From Druceiella hillmani (Eukaryota; Arthropoda; Insecta; Lepidoptera; Hepialidae), in NCBI GenBank assembly GCA_039881145.1, contig JAYKKI010000127.1, positions 3,224,001-3,288,000 of the forward strand: a stretch of DNA of 64,000 bases, read 5' to 3'. Of the stretch, positions 1 to 12,832 are shown piece by piece (the stretch's first letter is position 1; every line of letters starts with the position of its first letter). The translations under genes were made by a program, and so were the position numbers. The notes beneath the pieces were generated by a model. The model saw nothing but the letters and a program-made list of their open reading frames with translations. It had not been told where the DNA came from and ran no database searches.

Positions 1-460
1 TGAAGAAAATGGCGATGATATTGCTGTGATTAATTTAGTGAAACGTTTATTCTTTATAATGAATGATTATTTTAGCTTACTCTAATATTTTTGGTTTATT
101 GCAAATTCAAACGAATATATTTTCGGAACATTTCTAAACAAAAATGTAATAATGGTTTGCGCTCGAAATCATACCGATAGGTTTAAAACATGAAACCGAT
201 TGATAATGTGTCCCAATGCTTATAAAATTGATCAAAGATATTGCTTTCTTTGATGAGCAAATTAATAGTGACGATTTTTGCGGGAAAGCAGAAGCGACTC
301 GAGATGTCAGACTGCTGACTTTAGATTTTTATCCAACGCAAATGGATGAGCGATCATAAAAATTTTCACGGGTCACGGTGAATGACAGACGTATATAGAG
401 ATTCTATGAAAAGATTAAAACGTAAAAATTAAGATTTTTCCGTATATAAAGATCCTAATA

Positions 461-477
461 ATAACAATGAGATTATT

Positions 478-539
<62 letters not shown>

Positions 540-556
540 AATAATCTCATTGTTAT
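461..556. repeat. 96-bp perfect palindrome around a (TA)n core
   Basis: Positions 461-486 are the exact reverse complement of 531-556, and the alternating TA core between them is self-complementary, so all 96 bp form one perfect palindrome centred at 508/509. The corresponding places in block B (about 16,500-16,530) and block C (about 39,430-39,460) have only a short unexpanded form, so the palindrome arose in this copy. Confidence 0.9.
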
Positions 557-567
557 ATATATATATA

Positions 568-605
<38 letters not shown>
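553..605. repeat. Compound TA/TG microsatellite
   Basis: A (TA)n run, then (TG)n at about 568-580, then (TA)n again, ending in a T-run. It directly abuts the palindrome at 461-556. Confidence 0.9.
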
Positions 606-612
<7 letters not shown>

Positions 613-879
613 TAAATATCTTAGTCTAATATTTTTCAGCAGTGTCAATATCGTTGTACTGAATTTAGATCTATAGGCACTTCAAAATCCATTTATACTC
701 AAACTAAAAATGCCTCTCCATTCATGACAGGACAGAAAGTTAATTACATATAAAATAGAACTTTTTTCCAAAAACTTGTTTTCAATGAAGTTAGAATTCG
801 TATATTTTAAGGTATCATGGAAATTCAGTGTTCGAGAAACTAGTGAGTTTTATGGCACGAGTAGAAAGAAACCCTGTGT

Positions 880-1290
880 TTACGATGGTTTTATTTCTAT
901 CTTTCTTAATACGTTCCTAGTTTAGACTCGCAATTATTTATTTTTAAACTTAATTTTGTGTGTTCTCTATATATGTATCTTAATTTAATAAAACAGCTTA
1001 GACCTTCATTGTAATATTTGCGTTTAATCCGGTCTGGGTCCCAGCCGGTCGGAAAGAACCACCCCTAGCCACATAAGCACAATTATCTAGTTACTGTCTC
1101 GGTCCACTACGCAGGCTTACGTGACCTTAAACGTATTAAATAACACAATATATTAGCATATTATTCCCAAATATGTCACGCAATATAGGACTCCAACCTT
1201 CCATATTCCGTGACATATACGGGAGGACGACGGTGTACCGTAACTGATTATAAATTGTAATGAGCCATTATAGGGGGCTAGGAGTAATCA
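880..1290 (-). repeat. Conserved island of block A; possible relic solo LTR with terminal hairpin
   Basis: This is the best conserved part of block A when compared with 16,865-17,300 (B) and 39,885-40,290 (C), and it is richer in G+C than its surroundings. It contains a hairpin at 1,166-1,223, with arms 1,166-1,190 and 1,200-1,223 around ATATGTCACG, separated by about 9 nt. Read on the minus strand the island could be an LTR that starts TGTCACGG. In copy B it ends TGACA, which is the usual TG...CA form. No primer-binding site, second LTR or target duplication is visible, so the LTR reading is an inference. Confidence 0.4.
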
Positions 1291-4200
1291 GCTTGAAGTG
1301 ATTAATGAGTAAATTAATTTATGTCGTTCTTAATATTAATATTTTCTTATTTTCGGAATTTTGTGAAATTCTTCCTATCGTGGTTTTATGGGGTTGTGTC
1401 TTAGCGTTCTATTTATTTAAACCTTAATGACCATTATTTCGATTATTAATCTTTCTAGAATTCAAAAAGGAAACGGGACCCTTGTAAGATCATTCACGTT
1501 TCTGTCGGTCTATCCATCTATCATAAATAGTGGTCCAATTTTTGGACATCATTCCAATTTTTGGACATCATTCCAATGTTTGGTCATCATCACAGGGCCA
1601 AACTGCAGACTCAGCGTTACTTGATTTATTATTTAAGAAAATGTTTAATTACATTCAGGAAAAAAGCATGGTTAGTTTTTAAAATCCAATTTGTAAAAAA
1701 AATATTCAGGGGCCGGACTGGGATAAGATTTTTGAAATTATTTATTTATTTGCAGATAAATTTTCACAGTATACTTGAAATACCTTTACGACAGTTTTTG
1801 TCGGTCCCTAACTGCCGATTATATAATTGCTTCACTCGACTCGCATTAGAAATTACCGCTAAATTCAGAGCATCCCTCGCTACGACTTGTTCATTCATGT
1901 TCGCCTGCGGTTATAACTTGTTCGTTTCTGTTCGCGAATACGCAAGTCATTTGTTTGCGAATACTAAACATCGATCAGTAAAATCAACTCCCAAATAATG
2001 AAGTCGCAAATGTTGAAGAAGTAATGCTCCTATTTTTTATATTAGTATGAGACTATTTAACAATCTATAGATACGTTAAGTTGTGTATGTGATGCTTACA
2101 GGTACTTGTTTTTATTAAAGAGTTATGTAAATCCTAGTAGAAATATCTACGTTATAAACTAAATATAAGTTATCGAAAAAAATACTTTTCATGCAAATAC
2201 AATTACGACAGCAATATTTTGAATATTTATTTTAGAATATATCTTGTGTATAGAAGAGTTGTTGGTTTCTCTTTCTTCTATCTTGACGATAACGGTTGAT
2301 TTTGGACTCTGATTTACCTTGTTTCTAAATTTAGTGTCTATTGCGCTTTGACCATGACTTTATATGCAACTTGGAGACCATTTAATTTTCTGTGTGCATC
2401 TGAAGTATCTTCTCAAAAAAATATGCAGGGATCTTCATCTCGAACTGATTTTAATTACAATTTGGTGATGATTATTTATGCATGGGTAAATTTTATTAAA
2501 ATCAATTTTCGAAAAATTTTGCACTGGCCAGCATATTCCTGAATAGTCCATTTTAAGAAAAGTATTTCTTAGCAAACTGTACAAAGAATAGATGACAAAG
2601 ATGCGTGAGGAATTATGCCATAGATATTTTTGCGTTTCCACGGGTGAAACTACTAACGTTTCAGGAAGAAAAAAATGCAGGATACGATATATTTTTATGT
2701 CATACATTATTCTCTATCATCAAAAATATTATTTTGATCACTATTTTCAACAATAATTTTTGTTGTGATTTTTTGTTAAAATAGATATAACATTAAAACA
2801 ATGCATTTTAAAATCAATTCAAATAGAAGACGGTATGAAAATTTATTAGGAATTTAATAAGTTAAATAAATAATCATATCTCATTCCGGCTCTGGTACGT
2901 CCCGAAAATCACTATACTCCGATTAGGTTAAACATAATGAATAATTCCTTTAACTTAATTGAAGATCAATTAAGTTAAAATTTACTTTTAAATAAATCAA
3001 GTTAGGACGTTTCTCCAATTCGCTCCCGAAATAACTCCTATAATCTCACTTCTGGTCATAACCATTTTTCTTAGTAACCGTTTGAAGTGCAAATTTATAG
3101 AATAAATGTAAAGTTTTTATGATAAAAAGACCTTTTACCCAATTACCTTTGATTTTTTTTTTATTATATTTATCTTGACTTTTGGTACCGACGTGCAAAA
3201 TTTCAACTTTAAAGTATAGTACCCAAATTTTAAGACAAAAATAGTTAAACCAAAATTTTAAAAAAGTTGTTGACCAATTCTCATGATATTTACATGGATT
3301 AGGAATATAAATAAGATGAACTATTGGGTAGCAAATGTAATGATATATTGAGAAAATACCCTAGAAATAATGATCATAATTAAAAAATTGTTTTTCTTCT
3401 ACTTCCTAACAAGCTACACCCATCATTTTTATTTATATATTATGCCCCATAACATAATTTTTGCAGAGCAAATCAATTTTTAATTAAATAAATTTCAAAG
3501 TCTCACAACTATTAACATTATAATAGTTCTCTCTGAGTAGTAGTTTTTTCTGTGTTCAATTAGTTCAAATAAAAATAGTTCAATATAAAAAAATTAGATG
3601 TTTCGCACTTGCCAGGTGAAGGCTCAGAATTTTTACTTAAAATCCGAAACATTATTTATACTATAAAGTAAATAATGCATAACTTGTTTGTTTAGAAATT
3701 CATTGCTTTATTTTCTATATCACCAAGGTTACAATTTTTTCCGAATTTTAACTTTACAAACTTTTAAAAATATGATAAACTTGTCTTCTATGATCAATGA
3801 AAGAATAAAATGAAGGGGTTGCGATATCAGTACGCAAGGATGATTCTCTGTTCCGCTGTAGTTGCTTGCACAATCTAAATTAATATGCAACTTTTACTGA
3901 AGTTCATTATTTTCGAAAACATGCTTCTTTTTTCATACGGCTGAACAATAAAATTTAAGGCAGTCAAAATGTAATATTATACGTATTTATTTTTTTAAAA
4001 CTTAAAATATACAAAAAATGTTCATAGAATTAACAAATTTATAAAATAACTTTGCATTAACAAAATAGTTTAAGTATTAAAGTAGATAGGAAAGAATGAT
4101 AGGATAACAGGGTTGGGCCAGAAAAGGGAAGAATAGTGATAATTAATCAATGCAGAAGTAACTTCTGGGCAAATTTTTAGACAAATCGATGGTGCTTTCG

Positions 4201-4529
4201 AAAGGTCAATGTCCAACTTTTTTCACAGTTTGTGACCCAAGGCCGTGGTCAGCTAAAGCTTCAAATGTGGAATCAAGATAACGCAACATACGAAAATTCT
4301 TCAAAATATTGCAATGAAGACAAATTTGTTGTTCACGCTGCTCATATAATTTCATCCAGTTAAGCCCTGATACAAACCCAGAAATATGGTTGCATGTTTG
4401 ATGCTAAATATAAGGCGATATGTAAAATTCAAGTGTTCTAATTTATTTGCTAGGCTCCAGTCAAGTCATGGTTACAACCACTTTCCTGATTAAGTAATAA
4501 AAGATAAAGTATGGTAATAAGTTTTATTA

Positions 4530-5660
4530 AAAACGATGTAGTTATTTTGTAAAGTAACAATTACTAGTAGCAAATATCTTTAATTATGAGTTAATTGAGA
4601 TACTAACATCCGTTAAGGAGTTCCATTGTTCATCTCCAGAACTCATCATCAAACTCTGACCTGATAAGTGGTGGTGTTATTTTACAAAGTAAAAACTACT
4701 CGTAGCTAATATTTTTAATCAAATTTAATTTACTAAAGTACTCTTTTTCAAATTAAAAAAATCATCGAAAGCGGTAAAGAATTTCGACACAAGATTCCGA
4801 CGAATTGAGAACCTCTTCCTTCTTTTTTAAATCGGTTAAAAAATCAGCATTACTAGAAGTAAACTAAAATTTATCGGAAAGCAACAATTCTAAATTTTTT
4901 AAGAGATATCTTATTTTGGAATTTTATTAATTAAAATATTAATATTAATCATCACAATTATTTTCCTTCTTATAATATTGTGTAATTATAAAAAGCTACT
5001 ATATAAATAATTTCCATTTTGTCGAAACTTTTGTCATCAACAACACATTGAAATGAACCGATAATTGTAGGCACTAGTGGTTAGCTATTAGCCGTTGACG
5101 AGTTCCGTTCTCCACATATCCGAAATCTCATATCAGATTTTGTAAGATAATAACTAAAGTAACAACTAACCAGTAGCATATATCTTGAATCACGATCGAT
5201 TTACTACCATCCGTTTAGGAATTGCATTATTCATCTTCAGAACTAGTTATTATGCAAAGTAACAACTACTAGTAGCAAATATTTTTAATCGCAGTAGATT
5301 TACTAATATCCGTTAAGAAATTCCATTGTCCATCACAGGACTTACCATCACACCCTGACGTGGTCGGTGGTGTAGTTATTTTGCAAAATAACAAAATAAC
5401 AACTACCCTTAGTAAAATAACAGCCCTTAGCAAATATCTTGAGTCATAATTGATTAACTGCCATTAGTTAAGGAGTTCCGTCGTTCGTTTCCGAATCGCA
5501 TCATCAGATAATCGTCATATTTATATGGAACCACTCCTACAGTCATCTCCTCCAAATAAAGAAATAATCGTCAAAATCGGTTTACTCGGTAAAGAACTGT
5601 CGCTGAACATGAAGATTCCGACGAATTGAGAACCTCCTTCTTTTTTGAAGTTGGTTAAAA
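4530..5660 (+). repeat. Repeat R: degenerate tandem interspersed repeat with diagnostic 3' tail
   Basis: Degenerate units of roughly 130-150 bp share a phrase like AGTAACAACTACTAGTAGCA followed by a 'CCGTTAAGGAGTTCC' phrase. Two tails at 4,793-4,841 and 5,613-5,660 read like CCGACGAATTGAGAACCTC followed by a C/T-rich run and TCGGTTAAAA. I remember this tail as the 3' end of a common interspersed repeat of moths and beetles, and cannot name the family with certainty. The same array is at 23,160-23,990 in the next unit. Confidence 0.6.
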
Positions 5661-6640
5661 ATAAGATTTCTTTTTAAATCAATTTTAGTGTATCAGTTTG
5701 AAGCGGCTCAATAGTCGTGTATAAACCGACAGACGGACAATAACATTTATTTCATAAGCGAAAAATTTTTTTGTTTGTCTTAATGACAATTTCTTGCTAT
5801 AAATACTTTTTAAATTTTTATGAAATATTTCTCACTTAAAGCCTACTTACCAAATGAAAACCATTGTTACTCCATATCTTGACTACTCTAAATGCAAAAA
5901 AAAATCTAAAACTAAAACGTATTTTAAAATTCCAAGTTTTTCATGAAATATTTACCTTAGTACATTTTTGGCAGTGAGTTGATATATAAAAATATATGGT
6001 AGTCCTTTCATGAATTAAACACCGATATTGAAATGAGTCATTTCTTACAATTTTGATTGTAAGGAAAAAGGCAAAATAATGTTCTTCTGGTTAAAAAATC
6101 TTTCAAATTTATAATAAAAAGGATCAAACTTCCAGATTTGCTCAATTTTACGATTATCATGTAAAAGGGTAACTAAAACACATAGACACGGCTTTAACAA
6201 CAACAACAATTTAACGAGTGGAGAAGTCTGTAACAATTTGCACATTTGTGGAGTGTGGATAAGAAGGAAAACAAACTGAACGCTAATACATCAATAGGGT
6301 ATTGGATTGTATTTTTATTACTAAAATAAAATAAGTAATAACATTAAAAACGGTAAAGATAAATATATCGTACCTAGAACTTTCCATAATAAAGTTATAA
6401 CGACTTAAGAACGAACAACGTCTTAAAAACTAACGAACTACGAATTCGCTCGAAAACGCCCCATAAAAACACAACACTGGCCCGTATTTAGTATTCATTA
6501 TAAGAGATTTTATTGAATATATTTAGTATCTCGTTAAATATTGCGTTCAAGTTATATATGGTATATTATGAATATTTCTCATTTTTTTTTGTGTGGAAAC
6601 TAAATTCATAATAAATTTTATATTTGATGAAAAAAAATTG
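5660..6640. other. Gene-less AT-rich stretch between repeat R and block D1
   Basis: No coding frame, RNA gene or clear repeat boundary is visible. The minus frame at 6,045-6,245 has no recognisable motif. Confidence 0.5.
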
Positions 6641-6730
6641 AGACGTTTTCCTATTTATACATTTTGATCAATTTTTTGTTATTGGCATTATTTTTTTCAT
6701 CCCAAGGGTTTTTTAAACCTATTCTACTGT

Positions 6731-6838
6731 TTTAAAACATTTTTACAAAAAATATCGACATTAGTCAAATACCTGTCTATCAAGTTTAAAACATTTTTAC
6801 AAAAAATATCGACATTAGTCAAATACCTGTCTATCAAG
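6731..6838 (+). repeat. Perfect 54-bp tandem duplication
   Basis: Positions 6,731-6,784 and 6,785-6,838 are identical over the whole 54-bp unit. In a region where other duplicates are diverged, this points to a recent event. Confidence 0.95.
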
Positions 6839-8006
6839 TAAATATCAAGTGTCGGTCTGTTTTTTTAAACGCGTTTTGTTTGAAATTCATCTGCCGCTCA
6901 CCGAGTTTGTTTAAAAGTTACTTCTCACATTCGAAGGAAAGTTTACAGGAAAGTTTAAGTAACATTACTAATGATTATTACGATAATATTACAGCATATC
7001 GTGTATATCGAAATTTTTACTTAAATTAATATTATCACGGAAATCCTTTTAGGAAACGGTATTCTTGTATTGTATATGTACATGTTTCAAAAGTGAATGA
7101 CTCAAAAATGCAGTAATCGGTCAAATGCAGCAATCACTTGCTGATTTATTTATATGTTATAAATGTATTATTGTTGAATTTCTGATTATGGGTTTATGAA
7201 ATTCTGCAGAGTGATGGAAAAGTCTTAAAGTAGGAACAGATTTTTATTTCAGATCGAATCCATTAGAAAATCTGTTTTTATTACTTACGCTACCTTTGCA
7301 TATTTCTGACACATTAAGTTATTACGTGCAAATTTATAGTACTTAATAAAACAGGACTCACGGGGTTTTGTGAAACGTTTGAAACAATTTTTTTAATTTA
7401 TGAAGATTATGAGAAAAAATAAATTGTGAAATAAGCTTATGTCAATGGCTATATTCAGTACCGCGAATGGAGTTAAAAAAAGAACCATAATGAAGCAATT
7501 AACTGGGGTGGCTTTCCAAATTTAACAATTTTTTTTATTCACGTTCTAGTTTATTATAACATTTCGTATTTAAGTAATTCTAGCATATTTTTAATTATTT
7601 GTAGTTCTCAGAAATAAGCACTGCAATTTTATTAAAAATTTTCACATTATTATAAGTTAAATTTGATAAGCTAAATGATTGTTTATAGGAAAAAACCAAA
7701 TAGAGTATTTCATACAAAATAGACGTGACTGATGGTGTAGATTACTACAAAGACTGATCAGTGTTTTATAGACTCAGTGCAAAACTTTATTAATCCAACA
7801 ATAAAATAAACTTTATACACAAATTGACGTTTCAAATTTAATCTATATTATATTTATTATTATTTTATATTCAATTATAGCTAAACATCTATAAAAACTG
7901 TAAATAGTATCACCGTTGAAATGTATAAATTACTGGTTTTGTGCTCATTTATTTATTACATCTTTAATGCAACACTTGTACATAACGGTGTACTATTGCT
8001 CTAAAA

Positions 8007-8064
8007 AACGCAATTAATCGATTCTGTGGTGGCCCAAAGAACGCAATTAATCGATTCTATGGTG
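8007..8064 (+). repeat. Short tandem duplication (33-bp period)
   Basis: AACGCAATTAATCGATTCT starts at 8,007 and again at 8,040, each followed by a near-identical GTGGTGG/ATGGTGG continuation. Confidence 0.85.
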
Positions 8065-8577
8065 GACTGCAAGCAATTGTGTTATTATAATCTTAACAAA
8101 AAACTGATTAAGATGAAACTAAAAAAATAATGATTAATAATGATAGCAGGCCTGAGTTTGACATTCCGGTAGAGAAAAGAAAAGGCTTAGTTATGCAATA
8201 AAAGCTATGGAAACTAAAGAAAAATGAGCAACTAATTGTTTTAGATAATTTTTCATAGGACTTTCAAAATTTTATATGATCGATGATTTTTTGACATTAG
8301 TTGTTACGGAATTGATTGATCGAATAAATTCTATAACTTAGTAGTGTAAATAATAAAGGATTTTCCATAGAGAACCAATGACGTTTAGAAATGACAAGTA
8401 CGTACGCATTCAGAATGTAAACTCCAACCATGGGCAGGTAAGTCCGTGAATATGGATATAGTCTGGCTATTCATTTCTTAACAAGTGGTTTATTATTTGT
8501 TTGTACTTTTAATTCAAATTTCGTAATTGCTTTATTGCATATAAATATGAAAATCATAAACTAGTTTTAATAATTTT

Positions 8578-9060
8578 AGGATTCCGCATCTCAAAAGCAA
8601 AAAAGGAACTTTTTCCGGATCACTTGTTGTCCGTCCGTTTGCCTTTCTCTCAAGAATGCATGGAGATATCAAGTTAGAATTAATGGGAAAAAATTAGGTC
8701 TACAGTCCTTCCAGTAACCGAAAAAATTCAAGTTTCTAAGTCTACGCAATAAAGTAAAACCTAAAAATACGGCCATTCATGCTGCACATTTTTATTTATT
8801 CAAAACATTTAGGGTACTTCTCGCCTAGAATTCGACAATTTGTAACCTAAAATCCCTAATTTGTAGTTATATTACATAAAATATTTTTTTTGAAATATGT
8901 ACATGTGAAAAACATAGTAGGCAATATATTTTCGTTCCAGAAAATTAAAATTTTGTAAATAGTTTACTAAGAATATTATGTACCATGAAATGTTTATAAA
9001 TACCTAATGTGTACGTGACTTTGTGGTACGAATTTCATTCGTGCTTAACAAGTATTTTAG
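8578..9060 (+). mobile_element. Interspersed repeat with complementary ends (TTCCG...), copy in D1
   Basis: The repeat starts AGGATTCCGCATCTCAAAAG and ends with a phrase like GGTACGAATTTCATTCGTGC followed by TTAACAAG. In the better preserved D2 copy the left end AGGGTTCCG and the near-right GAACCCT are nearly complementary. I remember an insect repeat with these ends and with the internal phrase about GAAGGTATCAAG, but not a family name. It carries no coding frame and is probably non-autonomous. A related fragment is at 44,609-44,760 and an isolated 3' end is at 24,170-24,235. Confidence 0.65.
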
Positions 9061-9131
9061 TGTAACATCAATAATAAAAAGGTAAACTACATTTTTAATT
9101 ACATTAATTACGTTTTATCACAAAAATGGTG

Positions 9132-9410
9132 AGAAGAAGATCGATCGAGCCCCAAGGTATAATGAAATATCTTCTCACCAGCCAGGTACTCATTGTGCCC
9201 GCTGACTTTTCTTTTTGTAAACCCTCGAAAACTTCACGAATTTATTACCCGCAACAACCTGCGTGGGAATTTACCTCGTCCTCTGCATCGATGCTTACGC
9301 TTTTGTATGTTGCGTGTTCGTAGAGGAATGGCAGTGGAATGGTTCACTTTTGCCAAGTGCTTTGAATTAGAATTTCAATCGCTTTGCACGCAATTGATTG
9401 CATAAAAAAA
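9132..9410 (+). other. Strongly conserved island in D1, possible coding relic
   Basis: Positions 9,133-9,230 match 32,184-32,281 with only about three differences over 98 bp, and similarity continues to the stop near 9,405. In the frame starting near 9,193, differences between the copies in the first 37 codons are mostly synonymous. D2 carries an in-frame stop and a 15-bp insertion, and the second half shows no such bias. I do not recognise the encoded sequence. It may be a fragment of an old transposable-element or host exon. Confidence 0.3.
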
Positions 9411-10815
9411 TATATGAGCAATGTGATTATTTAAAACAGTAATTAAAAAATAAATATATCTCTTAAAAAATATGGGTTCTTTCAGAAACAATACTTCTTA
9501 GAAGTATTGTCTGTTATTTTTTAGTACTATATCATGCAAATTTATTACCGAATATAAATTAAAATTATGTCGTTGTTTTAGGCTTTCTGCACATATGTCA
9601 ATGGAAAATAAAGCGTTCTTAAAACCGTATTTATGTAATAATATTTTTAATATAAAATTTGTTTTTAGTGTAACCGAAAAAAATTTTCGTAAAATTACCC
9701 TCGTACCGTTTTTAAAGGCCAACATGAATTAATTCGTTTATAATTTATTTCAAATATATTAGAAGCTAAGTAATATAGATGATTGGAATGCAGTTAAGAT
9801 TTCTACATTTGTCATAGCAATAATACACTTGAAATGTTTTATAATATAGGAAAATTATGAAAGCTTTCCGTTGCATGAAAATGAGAGGTGAAAGATGGTT
9901 TCATGGGGAAAGTCAGTGGAAAAGCACATACTATGCCTTCATATGTATGTAAGTATGCGAGCTTTTGAAATATTATAAAATCAGGAGGGAGCATTTGATT
10001 AACTACACATTTTTTGTTTGATAGCTCTCAGCAGAACGAACAAAGCGATAAACATGAATCCATGCCGTCGTTGAGTTATGCCACCAAAAGCTTCAATCAC
10101 GAGTCCTACAAAAACTAAGGAAAAACTAATTGAGTTAGAATTTGTTTTGCTGTTGTATGTTTGCATATTATTGACAAATAAACCTGCTTTTTTTAGTGGC
10201 CAATAGATAGTATTTATTCTTTTTGGTTATAATTGGAAAAGTACTTCTAGATGCAAAGTCAAAAAACTTATTTTTTATATACCAGCCCGCGCGTCAACGA
10301 TAGAAAAATATGGATAGCTATTTAATGCCATCGTTACGGTTAGGCTTTTTGATAGCCCAGATTCTAACAGTTATTCTTTTCTGTTATATCTGTACTCCTT
10401 TCTTTTGTTCTGTATATATAATGTGGCGCAGATTACTGAGAGTGACTGGCAAAACGTGCGTACAATTATCACTTAGTTTACAGAAAAATACACTTGAATA
10501 GCTAAACATTCGTAACTACTACATATTGTTTATGTTATTGCTTTTCATAAACAACTTCATTTCTTTACCCACGCAGGCAATCTCTTGTTAATATTTCTCT
10601 AGTAACTCTTCTAAACTCTTCTAGTTTCCTTGTTAATATTTGATCATATTTTTTTTTCTTGAATTAAGAATATTATTTATCCTACGTGACATGACTTTTG
10701 TAATAAACAAGTTGTAGAAAGAGTGAACAACAAATAACTAATAAATACATAGTAATTTGCAAGCTGTATAAGTTTGCATAATATAAAGGAATGACCTTCG
10801 TTACTCATTCATATC

Positions 10816-11160
10816 TTTGCCTTTATCTGTATTAAAACTTTTCAATTTGAACACGTTCTATAAGCTTTTATTCGAGGAATTTATTTTCTTCATTGCCAAT
10901 TTTTTCATTGTTATAATATTACAATGTAGTAAAATATGTTTCCCTTGTACACGGCCTTTCTCCTTAATTTATAATAACTATTTTGGCCTGTTTCCGTTAT
11001 CTGTATTAAAACTTTCCAATTTGAACACGTTCTGTAAGCTTTTATTCTAAGAATTTATATGCTTCGTTCATATTTTTTTTCATTCTTGTAATATTATCTA
11101 CAACTTTTGATTCAATCATATTACAATGCAGTCCAATATGTTCCCAACTTATAACAACCC
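10816..11160 (+). repeat. Diverged ~160-bp tandem repeat (two units) in D1
   Basis: The phrase TCTGTATTAAAACTTT(T/C)CAA with the following TTTGAACACGTTCT recurs at about 10,826 and 11,000, and the following sequence (CATATTACAATG near the end) also recurs. D2 has the same array at 34,090-34,525 with about three units. Confidence 0.75.
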
Positions 11161-12737
11161 TGTTCATTACATCCCTTAATGTACTAATATCGGTTATAAG
11201 GAAGAGATATCGAGCATTTTAAGTTGCATAATAGTAAGAATATAAGAATAGTGTTAAATTCATTTGACAAGCATGAAAATTCAGCGTTAATTGATAAATT
11301 CTTTAAGACATAGCAATATGCTTAAAAAGGATATGAAATTTTCTCTTCGCGTATCAGTTTATAAAACATATTAAATAAAAATTTTAGCTTCCTTCAGCCT
11401 TTCTCCGTATAAACTTAAACTATACCAAATCTTGCACTCCTACATGCATGCAACATGCTTAAAAATTGGTATAAAATTGTATTTAGTTGTGTTAATATTA
11501 AGATTGCACGAGATGAGATACATCGTCCGACTTTTATAAAATAAAAATTCATTTATTCGTACCTTGTGAACTAATAAAAAGTATCGTTGTGTATCGTAAG
11601 TAAATAAATGTATTTATACTAATAGGCATCTGTTGAACAATTACTTTTAAAAAATGATACAAATAAAACATAAACAAGCGTTTCGTTATTTTGTAACATT
11701 TTTAATACAAAATTTTAATATATTTTAATATAAATTCATAAAATTTTATTTGTAATGTTTTATAAATCAGAAGATTATTATTCATATCATTTTATAAAGT
11801 TTAGTAATTTAAAAATAACTCTAAGAGAATAGTCGTTGCAGCTTGATATGAGTGATTGAACTTACCATGAGGACTGGTATTTAGTTTTTATTGCCATATG
11901 TGAAAAAAATAAAATTTCCAAAAAGCCAAAGAATTTGACCTTGACCTTTACCAAATATTTAAATGAACCAAATAATATTCTATCACCAAAATAGGCTGTC
12001 TATTTTTCCTTAGCTTTAACCTGCTTTTCACTAATTTTTCTCATGTTATCTTTCTCTTAAAATTCCGCCCCCAATACCTCCCATTTTTCTACCCTGCATT
12101 GTATAACGTATTTTTATGGAACTTGATTATTTGTCGTATAATATTACAAGTCTAAATGCATAATTGTATTAGTATAATAGCAAACGATCATAACTGATGG
12201 TTTTGGGCTGTGCTCTAGTTTTCTTTATATCACAATTTTAAGGTACAAGCGGAAGAAAACTAAGAAAATTTTAATCAATCTTAAAAATTAAAGGAGTTGT
12301 AAAAGTTTAAATTTAACTTCCAGACAAAGACGTCAATACTGCATTGTGACGTCGTTTTTAGTAATCCTCATTTTGTCCTACAAGAACAGCTCATACAAGA
12401 AGATATCTTTACCCTTATTCCTATCATTTAAATCTGAAGAAGGTAATTCGTTTATATGTCAATGTACTTTTATTACCTTTTTAATGCTGCTTTTTAAATA
12501 ATCTGTATTTTTATGCTGTAAAAATAGGTATTCAGTCTGCTGCAAAATGAAGCACTTATCATCGTATTAAAAACGTCATATATGTTACGACTGAAAAATT
12601 ATATTTGAAGAATTCGTTCCTAAATGATTTAAAAAAAGTCACGATTATACTTGCGGCAGATGTACCATAGCCACAGATGTATCTGAATATTTATTTGTTT
12701 GTACTATCGGTTTAATTAGATTCACGTTGAGAAAACG

Positions 12738-12739
<2 letters not shown>

Positions 12740-12827
<88 letters not shown>

Positions 12828-12832
12828 TATAT
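12740..12832. repeat. TA microsatellite, partly palindromic
   Basis: Two long (TA)n runs are separated by GTATATATAATAT, with ATACATAT near the right end. The D2 counterpart (about 37,560-37,640) has no such expansion. Confidence 0.95.

Larger units (their letters stand above)
1..4525 (+). repeat. Segmental duplication block A (copy 1 of 3; truncated by window start)
   Basis: This block aligns by eye, in order and orientation, with 16,080-20,250 (block B) and in part with 39,015-43,900 (block C). Shared anchors include the start region, the conserved stretch at about 880-1,290, the stretch at 1,980-2,100 and the stretch near 4,380-4,500. No coding sequence is recognisable, and the short frames at 1,427-1,998 and 2,348-2,707 are not conserved as frames in B or C. 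Homology to B stops at about 4,525, where A runs into repeat R and B continues with other sequence. The copies are diverged with many small indels, so the duplication is not recent. Confidence 0.85.
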
